A DNA stretch of 64,000 nucleotides from Kineosporia rhizophila (GCF_021277265.1 NZ_JAJSOH010000001.1:496001-560000), one strand, 5' to 3'. Positions 45,705-54,236 are shown, numbered from the stretch's first letter. A program made the numbers and translations. Notes: generated from the sequence alone by a model not told the origin.

Positions 45705-45890
45705 GGCGTCAGCCTCCCGTGAGCCGGTCTCAGACGTACAGACCATCCCGGCGCCGAAGAATCATCGTCGTTCATAGGCCCGAGGTTCCTGACTACACAT
45801 AAGCGGAGCTACGTTCAGTAACCTCAACTACCCAGAGTAGGCGTACCCTTCATAGGTCGCAGGGATGCCTTCAGAGGGGACGGGCGGACG

Positions 45891-46601
45891 ATGATCCGTA
45901 TCGGCGTTGCGATTGCTGGTCTTTCAGCCATTCTCGGGTCCGCCACCGGCGTCGCGCAGGCTGCTGCGGCAGACCAGGACGCGCCTCCGGCACTGACGCT
46001 GAGCGCGAGCTCCGTCTCGGCCAGTCGCACGATCAGAGTGGACGCGGCCCAGCTGCGAGCCAACACAACCTATGAGCTCATCAGTCATCAGACCCGCACC
46101 GACCCCTCTTCGACGGACGTGTCGGACTCGGAAAAGGTGACAGTGCTGGCCCGGGTAAAGACTGACAGGACAGGCGAATTCTCGACCCGGCTCGTCGTGC
46201 CGCTGACCTGGAAGCACGATCACCTGATCGAGCTGCAGAAAGCCAAAGGAGCCGACCTGGTCGAGCAAGCCCACGGCTGGATCACCGTCACCCCGCCCCG
46301 TCCGTCCCTCGCATTGAGCACTGACAGGGTCTACGCCGGCTCTCGAGCCGGGGTCGTCGTCAGCGGGCTACGGGCCCACGCCAGGTACAGGCTGTTCAGC
46401 AACAAGACTCGCGCTAATGCGGAGGACCCTGGAATTGGCGGATCGTCCGACGATGGCGTGCTGCGTTCCATTCGCACCGATGCCAACGGCCGCGCGTACG
46501 TCACCTTTACGGTGCCTGACCACTGGGCCCACGATCATCTGATCGAGGTCAAGTGGAAGAAGGGCCAGACTGCCAACGCCTGGCTCACCGTCCTACGCTG
46601 A
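45891..46601 (+). CDS. Secreted protein with duplicated domain
   Basis: A 236-aa protein with a signal peptide (MIRIGVAIAGLSAILGSATG..., cleavage near AQAA). It consists of two related units of about 95 residues. Each ends in the same signature: 'PLTWKHDHLIELQKAKG...HGWITV' (about residues 103-130) and 'PDHWAHDHLIEVKWKKG...NAWLTV' (about 208-235). Each unit also has a 'YELISHQTR' / 'YRLFSNKTR' strand. The family is not recognised. It is the last chromosomal gene before the integrated element. Confidence 0.65.
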   Translation: MIRIGVAIAGLSAILGSATGVAQAAAADQDAPPALTLSASSVSASRTIRVDAAQLRANTTYELISHQTRTDPSSTDVSDSEKVTVLARVKTDRTGEFSTRLVVPLTWKHDHLIELQKAKGADLVEQAHGWITVTPPRPSLALSTDRVYAGSRAGVVVSGLRAHARYRLFSNKTRANAEDPGIGGSSDDGVLRSIRTDANGRAYVTFTVPDHWAHDHLIEVKWKKGQTANAWLTVLR

Positions 46602-46711
46602 CACCTCAGACCACGCTCACGCCGCAGCACCCGACTGTTGCTCCTCAGCCATGGTCACTCATTCAGTCACTCACCCCGCCCGACCAGGTCGCCGAACCGC
46701 ACCCAAACACA

Positions 46712-46750
46712 AACGGCCCCGAGCTGCGTTTCCGCTGCTCAGGGGCCGTT
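46712..46750 (-). terminator. Original tRNA-Arg terminator (displaced)
   Basis: AACGGCCCC and GGGGCCGTT arms (9 bp), followed on the minus strand by TTTGTGTTT. It lies next to the displaced tRNA 3' fragment and is the likely pre-integration terminator of the tRNA gene. Confidence 0.75.
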
Positions 46751-46753
46751 CAT

Positions 46754-46808
46754 GTCGCTGTCTCAACGAGTGCGCCCGAAGGGATTCGAACCCCTAACCT
46801 TTTGATCC
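46754..46808. repeat. attachment site, left copy (55-bp direct repeat)
   Basis: Identical over 55 bp to 62953-63007. It includes the displaced 3' end (38 nt, from 46771) of the tRNA-Arg gene and about 17 nt downstream of it. Confidence 0.93.
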
Positions 46809-47116
46809 AAATCTGTGGTTTCCGGTGACACCTAGTGGTGCCGATTGCCCGTCATTGGCTAGGTCAGGAGGGTTTTTCATCTGCGAACGTCTGTTGTCGT
46901 CTGGCGGCTCGTGACGTTCAATTAGGTGAGTAAAGACTGAGCGCTCCCGCCGGCGCTCTCTTCGTAGCATCTACCGACTGTTACGACGGGATCAGCGTGC
47001 TCAGAGTTAGGCTGCGGTACCGAAAAGAGCTGGGAGTCCCGCGCGAGTAACTTCGGGGCAACCCTTCGAGCCGTTCCGATGCTCCCCCACGTGAGGCGCT
47101 TGGTCTCGGGGCACGT
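46809..47116. other. Left arm of the element, non-coding
   Basis: 308 bp between the left attachment site and the first cargo gene. It holds a GAGCGC-N8-GCGCTC hairpin (46939-46958) followed on the minus strand by AGTCTTTAC, probably the terminator of the cargo operon. Repeated CTAG-containing motifs (CACCTAGTGGTG at 46830-46841, GCTAGGTCA at 46858-46866) may be arm sites for Int or Xis. Confidence 0.5.
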
Positions 47117-47917
47117 TCACAAGAAACCGGCCAATCTCATATCCGACCGACTGATGATGCACGCCCTGGCAACCGAAGAAAGTTCTTCCCGCACATCCAC
47201 CATGCGACGCAATCGTTTAGCCGCTTCCTTGACTTGGTGGCGCGCTATTATCTTGGTTTTGTCCTGAGTATACTCGTCCAGCTCACGCAGATACTCATTA
47301 ATGGTATTATTACATTCGAACCATATTGCCTTTCGCTTCTGGACCAAAGGTTCATAATCAAGCTTATATCGTTCTACCGAATAGGTAACCCTCAAGCGTT
47401 CCCAGTCGTCCCTCACAAAGGGACCCGGTATGGCCTCTCCAGCCATATTGAAGAAAAGCAAGGATGGATCTTCGGGATCCGATGGATCGAGTAATAAATA
47501 TTCTTCTTGACGCTGATCCCCGCCCAGTTTTACCCGATTTGTTCCGGGCCTGACTGGGAAAAAGGTTCCCTTTTTTCGATTTCCCACATTTCCACATATA
47601 CGGAAGTTGGTCCAATCGAAAGCAAGCCACCAGTAACCTTCCACGATTGTGCCGTCTCTGTCTTTCGCCGAAGTTTTTGGACGGAAGTGTTCAACATCCC
47701 AATGACTGAAACAGTCTTTGGCTTCGGAGAACCAACACTTACCGTGGGAGGCGGCAAGCAACCATGTCTTTAGCGATCCCCAGACGCTACTGTTGGCGTC
47801 GATGATCTTCGCACGTTCTTCTGCTGACGTTGCCGCCTTAAGATCTTCCAATAGATCCGCAGATTTTTTCATCCATGCGGCATCATTGGGGGGAGTGACG
47901 AGTTCCACGTATCTCAT
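47117..47917 (-). CDS. HNH-type nuclease, PtuB/TIGR02646-like
   Basis: A 266-aa protein with a probable HNH core at about residues 60-122: 'GKCWFSEAK', then 'WDVEHFRPK' (D74, E76, H77), 'GYWWLAFDWTNFRICGN' and 'NRKKGTFFPVR'. This spacing resembles the HNH nucleases paired with AAA ATPases in Septu (PtuB) and in restriction-associated loci. Only the first Cys of each usual pair is present (C61, C108; positions 64 and 111 are Ser and Val). The rest is helical and charged. The start overlaps the ATPase stop by 4 nt (ATGA). It is the last gene of the operon and much lower in GC than the chromosome. It is predicted to cleave nucleic acid on a signal from the ATPase. Confidence 0.75.
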   Translation of the reverse strand: MRYVELVTPPNDAAWMKKSADLLEDLKAATSAEERAKIIDANSSVWGSLKTWLLAASHGKCWFSEAKDCFSHWDVEHFRPKTSAKDRDGTIVEGYWWLAFDWTNFRICGNVGNRKKGTFFPVRPGTNRVKLGGDQRQEEYLLLDPSDPEDPSLLFFNMAGEAIPGPFVRDDWERLRVTYSVERYKLDYEPLVQKRKAIWFECNNTINEYLRELDEYTQDKTKIIARHQVKEAAKRLRRMVDVREELSSVARACIISRSDMRLAGFL

Positions 47918-49620
47918 GCGCGGTTGTCCGATGCCTCATCTTCGGAAAGTAGCTCATCCAGGATTTCATCCGACAGTCGAGCCTGCTCAATTAAAGCAGC
48001 CTGCGTCAGTCTCGTATTGGGCGCTGGCTGTCTGCGTGCCAAAGCCGCCGCAAATGCACTGAAGTACGGGTTGGGAAATGTGTGGATAATCGCCATGCGG
48101 TGTAGTTCTGCTGAAACCTCACGAAGTCGATCTCGTTGCTGGGCGGTCGATTCCTTTTCCCCCAATAGGCGATACTGTTCGTCCAAAAGTTCCAAGACTT
48201 CAGGCGCTAGCGTCGAACGCAAGCCATACAACTCTGACTTGAGAAGACCTTCGATCCCCAGGCCAATGGGATCATAATCTGGTTCGAAGGCAACACTTTT
48301 TGTTTTGACTACCGAGGGTCTGTCTAGATCGACTGACGTTTCGACTAAATCTCGGGGTTCTCTTTCGGCGTCTTCAGCGAATATTTCTAACTGCTCTTCG
48401 GTGCCCTCGGACGGTGACGGAAGGTCCTGCACTTGCTCTCTAGAGAAGCGCCGAACTTGCTCGCGAACTAAGCCGCCCACCATAAGTGGATTATGGGTTG
48501 CAACCAGCAGATGACCCTTGTCGGCCTTTATGCTGTCTTGTAGCAAACTAAGGTATTCATACGTCCACACGGGGTTCAAATGTGTGTCCGGCTCGTCCAG
48601 CAAGTAGAGGGACTCGTCATTTCGGGTGAATAGCATCAAGCCCAGCACAGTGAGTAGCTGTTGCTCACCCTCACTCATTTGCGAAAATTTGACGCGGCTT
48701 CCGTCTCGACGCTTGACGGTTACGCGAACTTCGTCCATAAGGTCGCACAAGAAGAGACTTTCCAGATACCCAAAAACCGTCTTCGGAGCATCCGCTTCAT
48801 CCTTAAGTAGAGCCAGTGCAGCCAAGTCTTTAACGTACAAGAATTGTCGTTCTGTAGGCTCGGGGTTTCGGCGCACGTCTCGAGCAATATTTTCGGTGGC
48901 TCGGATGGGAGCTAATGCCGCCCCCCAGAGGCGATCCAGGAAAGAGCGGAAAGCCCCTCGCGCGTACCAATACCGAGGATCCCCGTCGGCGAGTTGAGCT
49001 CGGGACGGCTTGGAGCGTGCTCCCCACCATGGTTTCTTAAGAACAAAAAGAGCAGAATCAAAAGATTCGATTTCCAAATATTTACGTAGGACAGTTTCAG
49101 CTATCTCCCTAGGCGCAAGGAAGAAGGCCAGGAGGACGAGCTGGCTGTACTCCTGGCGGCAGAAGAACATGCGCCGGAGTGGAAGCTCTCCACGCGAGCT
49201 CCCCATGATTGCCGTGTAGTGGCGTCGCGTAGGTTCATCGAAATGGCGTTCGAGTCTACTGCTCCAACCGGAGTAATACGCAAAGACGTAGCTCGGCAGG
49301 TACTCGTCTAGGTTAGCTTGAAGCTTTTTCCAAGTTAAAGGTTTTCCGTCAACTCTCGCTTTGATTTTCCCCGACGCTCTGCTGGGCTCGCAGTCAATGA
49401 CCACATCATGGCCCCTGCACGTGTACCGGACGACGTACTGAAAACTCGAGGGGTTTCGTGCCTCTAGATCGCGAAAAATTTCTACCAAAGCTTCAAGCAG
49501 GTGAGACTTACCCGTTCCGTTTCCTCCAATCAAAACAGTCGTGGATTCATGGGAGTCGAACAACACCTGGAAATCTTTGAGGTTTCGGTACTCTCTTAGT
49601 TCGACCGATACGAGCTTCAT
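47914..49620 (-). CDS. Restriction-associated AAA/ABC-type ATPase, PtuA-like
   Basis: A 568-aa RecF/SMC-like ATPase. It has Walker A 'GGNGTGKS' (32-39), an ABC-type signature 'MSEGEQQ' (315-321), Walker B 'LYLLDEPDTHLNP' with catalytic E343 and a switch His in 'LLVATHNP' (371-378). The long insert (about 60-310) and the C-terminal helical part (about 430-568) are family-specific. No Toprim nuclease domain is seen, unlike OLD or GajA. It overlaps hsdS and the HNH gene by 4 nt each. The pair with the HNH protein looks like PtuA-PtuB of Septu. It probably senses a phage- or DNA-derived trigger and licenses the nuclease. Confidence 0.82.
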   Translation of the reverse strand: MKLVSVELREYRNLKDFQVLFDSHESTTVLIGGNGTGKSHLLEALVEIFRDLEARNPSSFQYVVRYTCRGHDVVIDCEPSRASGKIKARVDGKPLTWKKLQANLDEYLPSYVFAYYSGWSSRLERHFDEPTRRHYTAIMGSSRGELPLRRMFFCRQEYSQLVLLAFFLAPREIAETVLRKYLEIESFDSALFVLKKPWWGARSKPSRAQLADGDPRYWYARGAFRSFLDRLWGAALAPIRATENIARDVRRNPEPTERQFLYVKDLAALALLKDEADAPKTVFGYLESLFLCDLMDEVRVTVKRRDGSRVKFSQMSEGEQQLLTVLGLMLFTRNDESLYLLDEPDTHLNPVWTYEYLSLLQDSIKADKGHLLVATHNPLMVGGLVREQVRRFSREQVQDLPSPSEGTEEQLEIFAEDAEREPRDLVETSVDLDRPSVVKTKSVAFEPDYDPIGLGIEGLLKSELYGLRSTLAPEVLELLDEQYRLLGEKESTAQQRDRLREVSAELHRMAIIHTFPNPYFSAFAAALARRQPAPNTRLTQAALIEQARLSDEILDELLSEDEASDNRA

Positions 49621-51164
49621 GCGAGTTCCAAAATGCGACTTTCATCGCGTTCGTCAGCAGGCCGTTCTACGATGAGTCCAACTTCAACCTCACGGCGGAG
49701 CTGTTCGTAGAATTCGTCAATATGCATGCTCGAGGCCTCCCACAGAGCTTCAGGAGAGGCACTGCCAAGCGTCGTCAACAGTAGGGTTAGAAAATTGGCC
49801 GGCAGCGGTTCGTGGGCCGGCCCTGAAACGCCTTGTATTTTTGTCACCTTCTGGTTTTCCCTCCGACGCGTCAGCCGCTCTTCTACCAGCGTACTTCGAG
49901 ACTCAGCAATGAACCGGCCCAACCTCGTAAGTAGCTCCGTAACCGATGAATCTTCCTTCGATGATGCGGTCAGCTTCCCATCGAACGCATGAACAAGCAT
50001 TGACTCACGCGCTTTTCCTACATCTTCCGCGATACGGGCGCGTTCAGCCTTGAGGCTGTCGATATCCTCGAATAGATCGTCGAGCTGCTCCGAAATCCTC
50101 ACTTGCTCCTCCAGTGGTGGGAGGGGGAACTTGAATGCAGACAGCTTCGCACTGTTGATGTTGGACTGACTTAATCCGTCGACCTTGACTTCTCGGCAGT
50201 AAGCACGACCCATAGGACTATTGAGGAGGTGAGCTACATATTCAGGATGAACGTTTTCATCAAGAGTAACTTTAATCAGGTATCCGGCTGGAATAGCGGG
50301 TTGTTCGCTGCGGAATACGGCCGTTTTTCCCACTAATTCCGGGCTATTAGTTCGATTGAAGAGAAGGTCACCATCTCGGAGCGCATAGTTCTCGATATCG
50401 GGTTCATAGGAAGTAAATTGCAGATTAGTCCAGTCAATTCGCCCGTCGACTATGTTACCCATACGTAAGACAGGAACTAAACCCTCTGCTTGCGATTTCC
50501 GGGATGTCCCGTACGCCGTACGAACAGACACGTCCGAAATTCGCGCCTCGCGTCCTTCGCTGTTCAAAAAAGCTTGCTGAAGAGTACGGGTTGTAGCAGC
50601 TTCCTTCGTTCTTTGGAGGACAGCAGGGATGGCGTTGAGTGCATCCTCCACTTCATCCAGACGCCGCATATAGGGCTCTACAATTTCGACAATTTGACGC
50701 TGCTGTTCGACCGGGGCCAGCCTGAACGGTGCGTTCGCAAGACGTGCACTACTCAACCGCGGCATGTTCATGCCATGGCTCGCCTGTTCGGCATACTGAC
50801 GGAAAGTCGGATGCTTTAACCAATACAATACGAAGATGGGTTCCAGACCCGGACCACACCGCAGGACCAGTAGCTCTGTGGAGCAGAAGCCTGGTGCATC
50901 GGCAACCACGACCTTATTTAGGTACGGTCGAAGCCGTCCATAAAGAACATTTCCCTGGTCAAATTTTGACTTCTCGGACCGCACTTGACGATTGGCGCGA
51001 GTCTCACGCTTGAGAATCCTTGAGGTGTCCCGCTGGATATCCTCGAGCTCTAGGATCCATGCCTCGTCAGTTATGTCGTCCGGACTTGTATTTACGCGGT
51101 AGTGAGGGTCAAGCACTTCCCCGAACAAGCAATCGATCCAAGAGTGTGGAGGTCGCGTGGTCAA
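49617..51164 (-). CDS. hsdS: Type I restriction specificity subunit HsdS with C-terminal extension
   Basis: A 515-aa HsdS. There are two target-recognition regions (about residues 1-160 and 200-350), each followed by a conserved helix ('APVEQQRQIVEIVEPYMRRLDEVE', 'PPLEEQVRISEQLDDLFEDIDSLKAE'). The fold end is marked by 'ESMLVHAFDGKLTA' (387-400). A further 115 residues follow, mostly helical with a winged-helix-like end ('SPEALWEASSMHIDEFYEQLRREVEVGLIVE', 470-500). Ordinary HsdS proteins end soon after the second helix. It determines the DNA sequence methylated by HsdM. It overlaps hsdM and the ATPase gene by 4 nt. Confidence 0.9.
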   Translation of the reverse strand: MTTRPPHSWIDCLFGEVLDPHYRVNTSPDDITDEAWILELEDIQRDTSRILKRETRANRQVRSEKSKFDQGNVLYGRLRPYLNKVVVADAPGFCSTELLVLRCGPGLEPIFVLYWLKHPTFRQYAEQASHGMNMPRLSSARLANAPFRLAPVEQQRQIVEIVEPYMRRLDEVEDALNAIPAVLQRTKEAATTRTLQQAFLNSEGREARISDVSVRTAYGTSRKSQAEGLVPVLRMGNIVDGRIDWTNLQFTSYEPDIENYALRDGDLLFNRTNSPELVGKTAVFRSEQPAIPAGYLIKVTLDENVHPEYVAHLLNSPMGRAYCREVKVDGLSQSNINSAKLSAFKFPLPPLEEQVRISEQLDDLFEDIDSLKAERARIAEDVGKARESMLVHAFDGKLTASSKEDSSVTELLTRLGRFIAESRSTLVEERLTRRRENQKVTKIQGVSGPAHEPLPANFLTLLLTTLGSASPEALWEASSMHIDEFYEQLRREVEVGLIVERPADERDESRILELA

Positions 51165-52606
51165 CTTGTGCGCTCCACATTTTCGGCTAGCTGCCCTAGC
51201 GAATCTGTCAGATTGTTTAGGTCCTTGATGATCTGACGGAGAGCGGTCACAGGGTCTTGGAACGGCTCCGCGTCGCCCTGACCGTCAACTTCCGGAAAGG
51301 CAATGTTGAGGTTGTCGTCGTTCGCGTGAATTTCTTGTCGATCAACTCGACGGAACGATGCGGTCTCTCCGACTTCCCTGCGCAGATTCAGTGCCTTCTC
51401 AGACACCCAAGGATCAGATCCAAATAGGATCTCGAAGTCTTGCAATTGGTCGCGGTGTAGATTGCGTTGCTTTACTCGACCGTTGAGTGCACCTCGTAGG
51501 TCGTAATACCAAGTCTCAGAGGTGCCCTTACTTGCCCCTTTTGACTTAGTAAAGAAGAGGACATTGGTTTTGACCGATGCGGCGTAAAATATGCCTGGCG
51601 GCAATCTCAAGATCGTGTGAAGGCTGCACTGATTCATAAGGTCTTGGCGGACCAGTTTGCCTATGCCGTCCTCAAAAAGCACGTTGTCAGGTACGACCAC
51701 GGCCGCGCGCCCCCCATCGCGCAAACCCAGATAAATATGTTGCAAGAAGCACAGCTGCTTGTTGCTTGTAGGGTAAGGCAGGTCTTGTCGAGCTGGAAGC
51801 CCTGCTCCTCGCTTCGTGCCAAAGGGCGGGTTACTAAGGATAAGGGAGGCCGCTGGCAATGACTGTCCTTCAGACAACGTATCCCCGTAGCGGACTCCTG
51901 GGATTCCTTCCGGCGTCGTAAAGCCGTGCAAGAACATGTTCATGAGAGCTAGCCGATAGGTATCGTGAACGTGTTCCATGCCGGTGAAAGAGCGTTCGAA
52001 TATTTTGCTCAGCTGCGCTGTCGAGAGAGACCTCCCATGCTTCGCCACTATGTAACGGGCTGCTGAGATCAAGAATCCAGCCGTGCCAAGAGCAGGATCT
52101 TGAATCACGTCTTTAGGACTTGGTTGGGTAACTCGCACCATTGAGTCGATAATGGTCCGCGGCGTAAAGTACTGACCGGCACCCGAGCGCTTTTCGGTCG
52201 CGTTTCGCTCGAGCAAACCCTCATACAAGTCACCCAAGCCTTCTTGTTTGACGCGGAACCATTCAAAGCGTTCGATTCCTTCCAACAGCGCCATAAGCGT
52301 GGCTGGCCGTCGAACAGACGACGAAACATCATCAAAAATTGCGGCAATGTATGGATACTTCGATTCGCTCAGGAGTTGAAGAGCCTGCCTGTATCTTTCA
52401 AGAACCTGGGCCGTGTCTGATGCAAGCAAGTGAGACCAGCGTGCCCCGGAGGGAAGACGATCATCCATGCCGCTCTCGGAAGCCATTTTCAAGAAAATCA
52501 GGTACGAGAGCTCGGTTAGGTACTGGTGGTACGTGACGCCGTCGTCCTTAAGTGCGTTACATAGGTTCCAGAGCCTCGCGACCTGGTCATTCGATGCTGT
52601 ACTCAA
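51161..52606 (-). CDS. hsdM: Type I DNA methyltransferase HsdM
   Basis: A 481-aa N6-adenine methyltransferase. The N-terminal helical domain has 'LWNLCNALKDDGVTYHQYLTELSYLIFLKM' (12-41), SAM motif I is 'DPALGTAGF' (170-178), the catalytic motif IV is 'NPPF' (259-262), and 'GQYFTPRTIIDSMV' is typical. I chose the TTG at 52606 because GGAGAAAG lies 5 nt upstream and the N-terminus then matches HsdM; a GTG at 52651 is the alternative. It is the first gene of the four-gene operon. No HsdR gene is found beside it or anywhere in the window. Confidence 0.93.
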   Translation of the reverse strand: MSTASNDQVARLWNLCNALKDDGVTYHQYLTELSYLIFLKMASESGMDDRLPSGARWSHLLASDTAQVLERYRQALQLLSESKYPYIAAIFDDVSSSVRRPATLMALLEGIERFEWFRVKQEGLGDLYEGLLERNATEKRSGAGQYFTPRTIIDSMVRVTQPSPKDVIQDPALGTAGFLISAARYIVAKHGRSLSTAQLSKIFERSFTGMEHVHDTYRLALMNMFLHGFTTPEGIPGVRYGDTLSEGQSLPAASLILSNPPFGTKRGAGLPARQDLPYPTSNKQLCFLQHIYLGLRDGGRAAVVVPDNVLFEDGIGKLVRQDLMNQCSLHTILRLPPGIFYAASVKTNVLFFTKSKGASKGTSETWYYDLRGALNGRVKQRNLHRDQLQDFEILFGSDPWVSEKALNLRREVGETASFRRVDRQEIHANDDNLNIAFPEVDGQGDAEPFQDPVTALRQIIKDLNNLTDSLGQLAENVERTS

Positions 52607-52978
52607 TGCTTTCTCCAGTGGCCGGTCGAAGGCTCCGCAGGGCCTTAGCACACGCTCAGCCTAGCTCCGCAACTCCCGCTCGGTCGCCAAGTGTTCACCA
52701 TTTGCACCCTTTGCACCTTTTATTCTACCCTCGTGTAACTGAGCGTGACACCTCGCGCTACATCTCTTGATCCAGAAGAGAGTAATTCGGCAGTGCACGA
52801 GAGTCGCTGGCGTCGTAGCGCCGGGTGCCCCGTCGGGTCGGTGCCGCAGGTGCCGCATGCCCGGCGGGGCATCCCGGCTGACCATGCGCTGAGCTGACCC
52901 GCCGTTGCCGCCGATCACTCCTGCGGCAATCAGGGCGTGTCCCGGTTGTTCGGCAACTGGTCCTGGAGCGTGAGCTGA
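52607..52978. promoter_or_regulatory. Upstream region of the hsdM operon
   Basis: 370 bp with no gene. It must contain the promoter of the hsdM operon. Composition changes here from the lower-GC cargo (left) to the GC-rich element backbone (right, from about 52,790), which marks the border of the cargo. Confidence 0.5.
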
Positions 52979-53011
52979 GGGCAGGAAGCACGATGCTGGT
53001 GCCTCCTGCCC
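52979..53011 (-). terminator. Terminator hairpin between regulator pair and cargo
   Basis: GGGCAGGAAGCAC pairs with GGTGCCTCCTGCCC (one mismatch, short loop). It lies 22 nt after the metalloprotease stop and isolates that transcript from the hsdM operon. Confidence 0.7.
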
Positions 53012-53033
53012 TCGTCTCTGTTGGGTGTCTGGT

Positions 53034-54236
53034 TCAGACAGTCGTGGGTCGTCGGAGGGTGATCGGACTTCCGTCGCCACCGATGACTGGACCGGCCGGC
53101 CACAGTTCGGCAAGGTCGGCCGGGGCTAGCGGGTGGTGGTACGCCGTCCGGAGGACCTTGTCGATAGTGGGGGCGTCGGCTTGTTCGGCAAGGTTCATGA
53201 ACCAGTCGGTGCCGGCGGGGTATGACCAGAGGTAGGACCGGAGCATGGGCTCGGTGCCTCGGTCGGAGAGCAGGTTCCCGATCTCGCGGGCGGACATCCA
53301 CGGGACGCGGGCGCGGGCGTGGTCGGCGCATTCGCGGACGGAGTGGCCGGCGTTGATGGCGCGGTGCAGTTCGGCCCGGACGAGGTGGGTGTAGTGGGTG
53401 ACCCGTTGGTAGGTCATCAGCCGCTCATCGTCCGGCGTGGTGAACATCGGCCACGCCGTGGCCAGTCCTTCCAGCAGGGACTGGTAGGGCAGGTGCGTGG
53501 TCAGGGTCCGTACCCAGGGGACGTCTTCGGTGGTGCCGGTCTGGCTGAAGCTGGAGCACTGCAACGCGTGGCCCAGGAGCTCGTGCTGGGCGAAGGAGCG
53601 TAGGCGGGTCTCGGTGAAGCTGGCGGTGCGCTTGTTGAACCGCAGCCGGGCGGCGGTGCCGGCGCCGTCGACCCAGAACGACCAGTAGTCGTCCACGTCG
53701 ACGACCTCGATCTTGACCGTGAACGGGGCGGTGGTGCCGGTCAGCTCCCGCACGATGGGCTCGACCTTGGCGGCCTCTTCGCCGACGCGCTCGCCTGCCT
53801 CGTCGATGGTGATCGGCCCATAGAGCTGGTGCAGCTCGTCGCCGGTGCTGGCGTTCCAGCCGATGCCGTGGTCGGCTAGCGCCTGACGGGCGCGTTCGGC
53901 AAGCTCGAGGATGTACTCCTCCGACCAGCCGGCGGTGCCGCATCCCTGGGTGGCGCGCATGTAGTCGTCCAGCTCGGGGCGCTGGCCCAGGACGCTGCCG
54001 AGGTAGGCCAGGTGGGCGCGCACGGTGCGCTCGACCGCGGCGTCTCCATCGGCCTGGGCCTGCTGCTGGTAGGCGGTGAGCTGCTCGAACACCTCCAGGC
54101 GGCTGCTCGCCGGGCCTACGGGGTGTTCGGGTGGGGCGCAGTCGTAGTCGATGACCTGTCGTCCGCCTCGGGCTGCTTCGTGGGCGTCCCAGGCTCGGAC
54201 GGTGGCCTCGACCTGGTCACGCAGTCGCACGGGCAA
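53034..54236 (-). CDS. HExxxH zinc metalloprotease-like protein (QEGLA/DUF1704-like)
   Basis: A 400-aa protein. The sequence 'SFAQHELLGHALQ' holds an HExxxH motif (H218, E219, H223), and 'LLEGLATAW' (255-262) lies about 35 residues later. This combination is that of the DUF1704 / 'QEGLA' zincins, relatives of eukaryotic tyrosine carboxypeptidases. The N-terminal 150 residues are helical. The gene overlaps the HTH-regulator gene by 20 nt, so both are co-translated. By analogy with ImmA-ImmR of ICEBs1, it may cleave or inactivate the regulator to induce the element; this is inference. Confidence 0.65.
   Translation of the reverse strand: MPVRLRDQVEATVRAWDAHEAARGGRQVIDYDCAPPEHPVGPASSRLEVFEQLTAYQQQAQADGDAAVERTVRAHLAYLGSVLGQRPELDDYMRATQGCGTAGWSEEYILELAERARQALADHGIGWNASTGDELHQLYGPITIDEAGERVGEEAAKVEPIVRELTGTTAPFTVKIEVVDVDDYWSFWVDGAGTAARLRFNKRTASFTETRLRSFAQHELLGHALQCSSFSQTGTTEDVPWVRTLTTHLPYQSLLEGLATAWPMFTTPDDERLMTYQRVTHYTHLVRAELHRAINAGHSVRECADHARARVPWMSAREIGNLLSDRGTEPMLRSYLWSYPAGTDWFMNLAEQADAPTIDKVLRTAYHHPLAPADLAELWPAGPVIGGDGSPITLRRPTTV

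Noticed and set aside
46553..46828. Open frame ending in a 'SAPEGIRTPNLL'-type sequence
   Set aside because: This is antisense read-through of the tRNA 3' fragment in the left attachment site, a well-known false gene.
47079..47267. Short plus-strand frame at the left end of the element
   Set aside because: Overlaps the HNH gene antisense and lacks coding features.
47117..49620. Retron of the Ec78 type (reverse transcriptase plus PtuAB)
   Set aside because: No reverse transcriptase gene (YxDD motif) or msr/msd-like repeat is found near the ATPase-HNH pair.
47914..49620. OLD-family or Gabija GajA nuclease
   Set aside because: The ATPase lacks a recognisable Toprim domain after the ATPase core, and the partner is an HNH protein, not a UvrD-like helicase.
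52607..53033. Possible hidden or decayed hsdR next to hsdM
   Set aside because: No frame there shows helicase (DEAD/DEAH-like) or PD-(D/E)xK motifs; the interval is too short.
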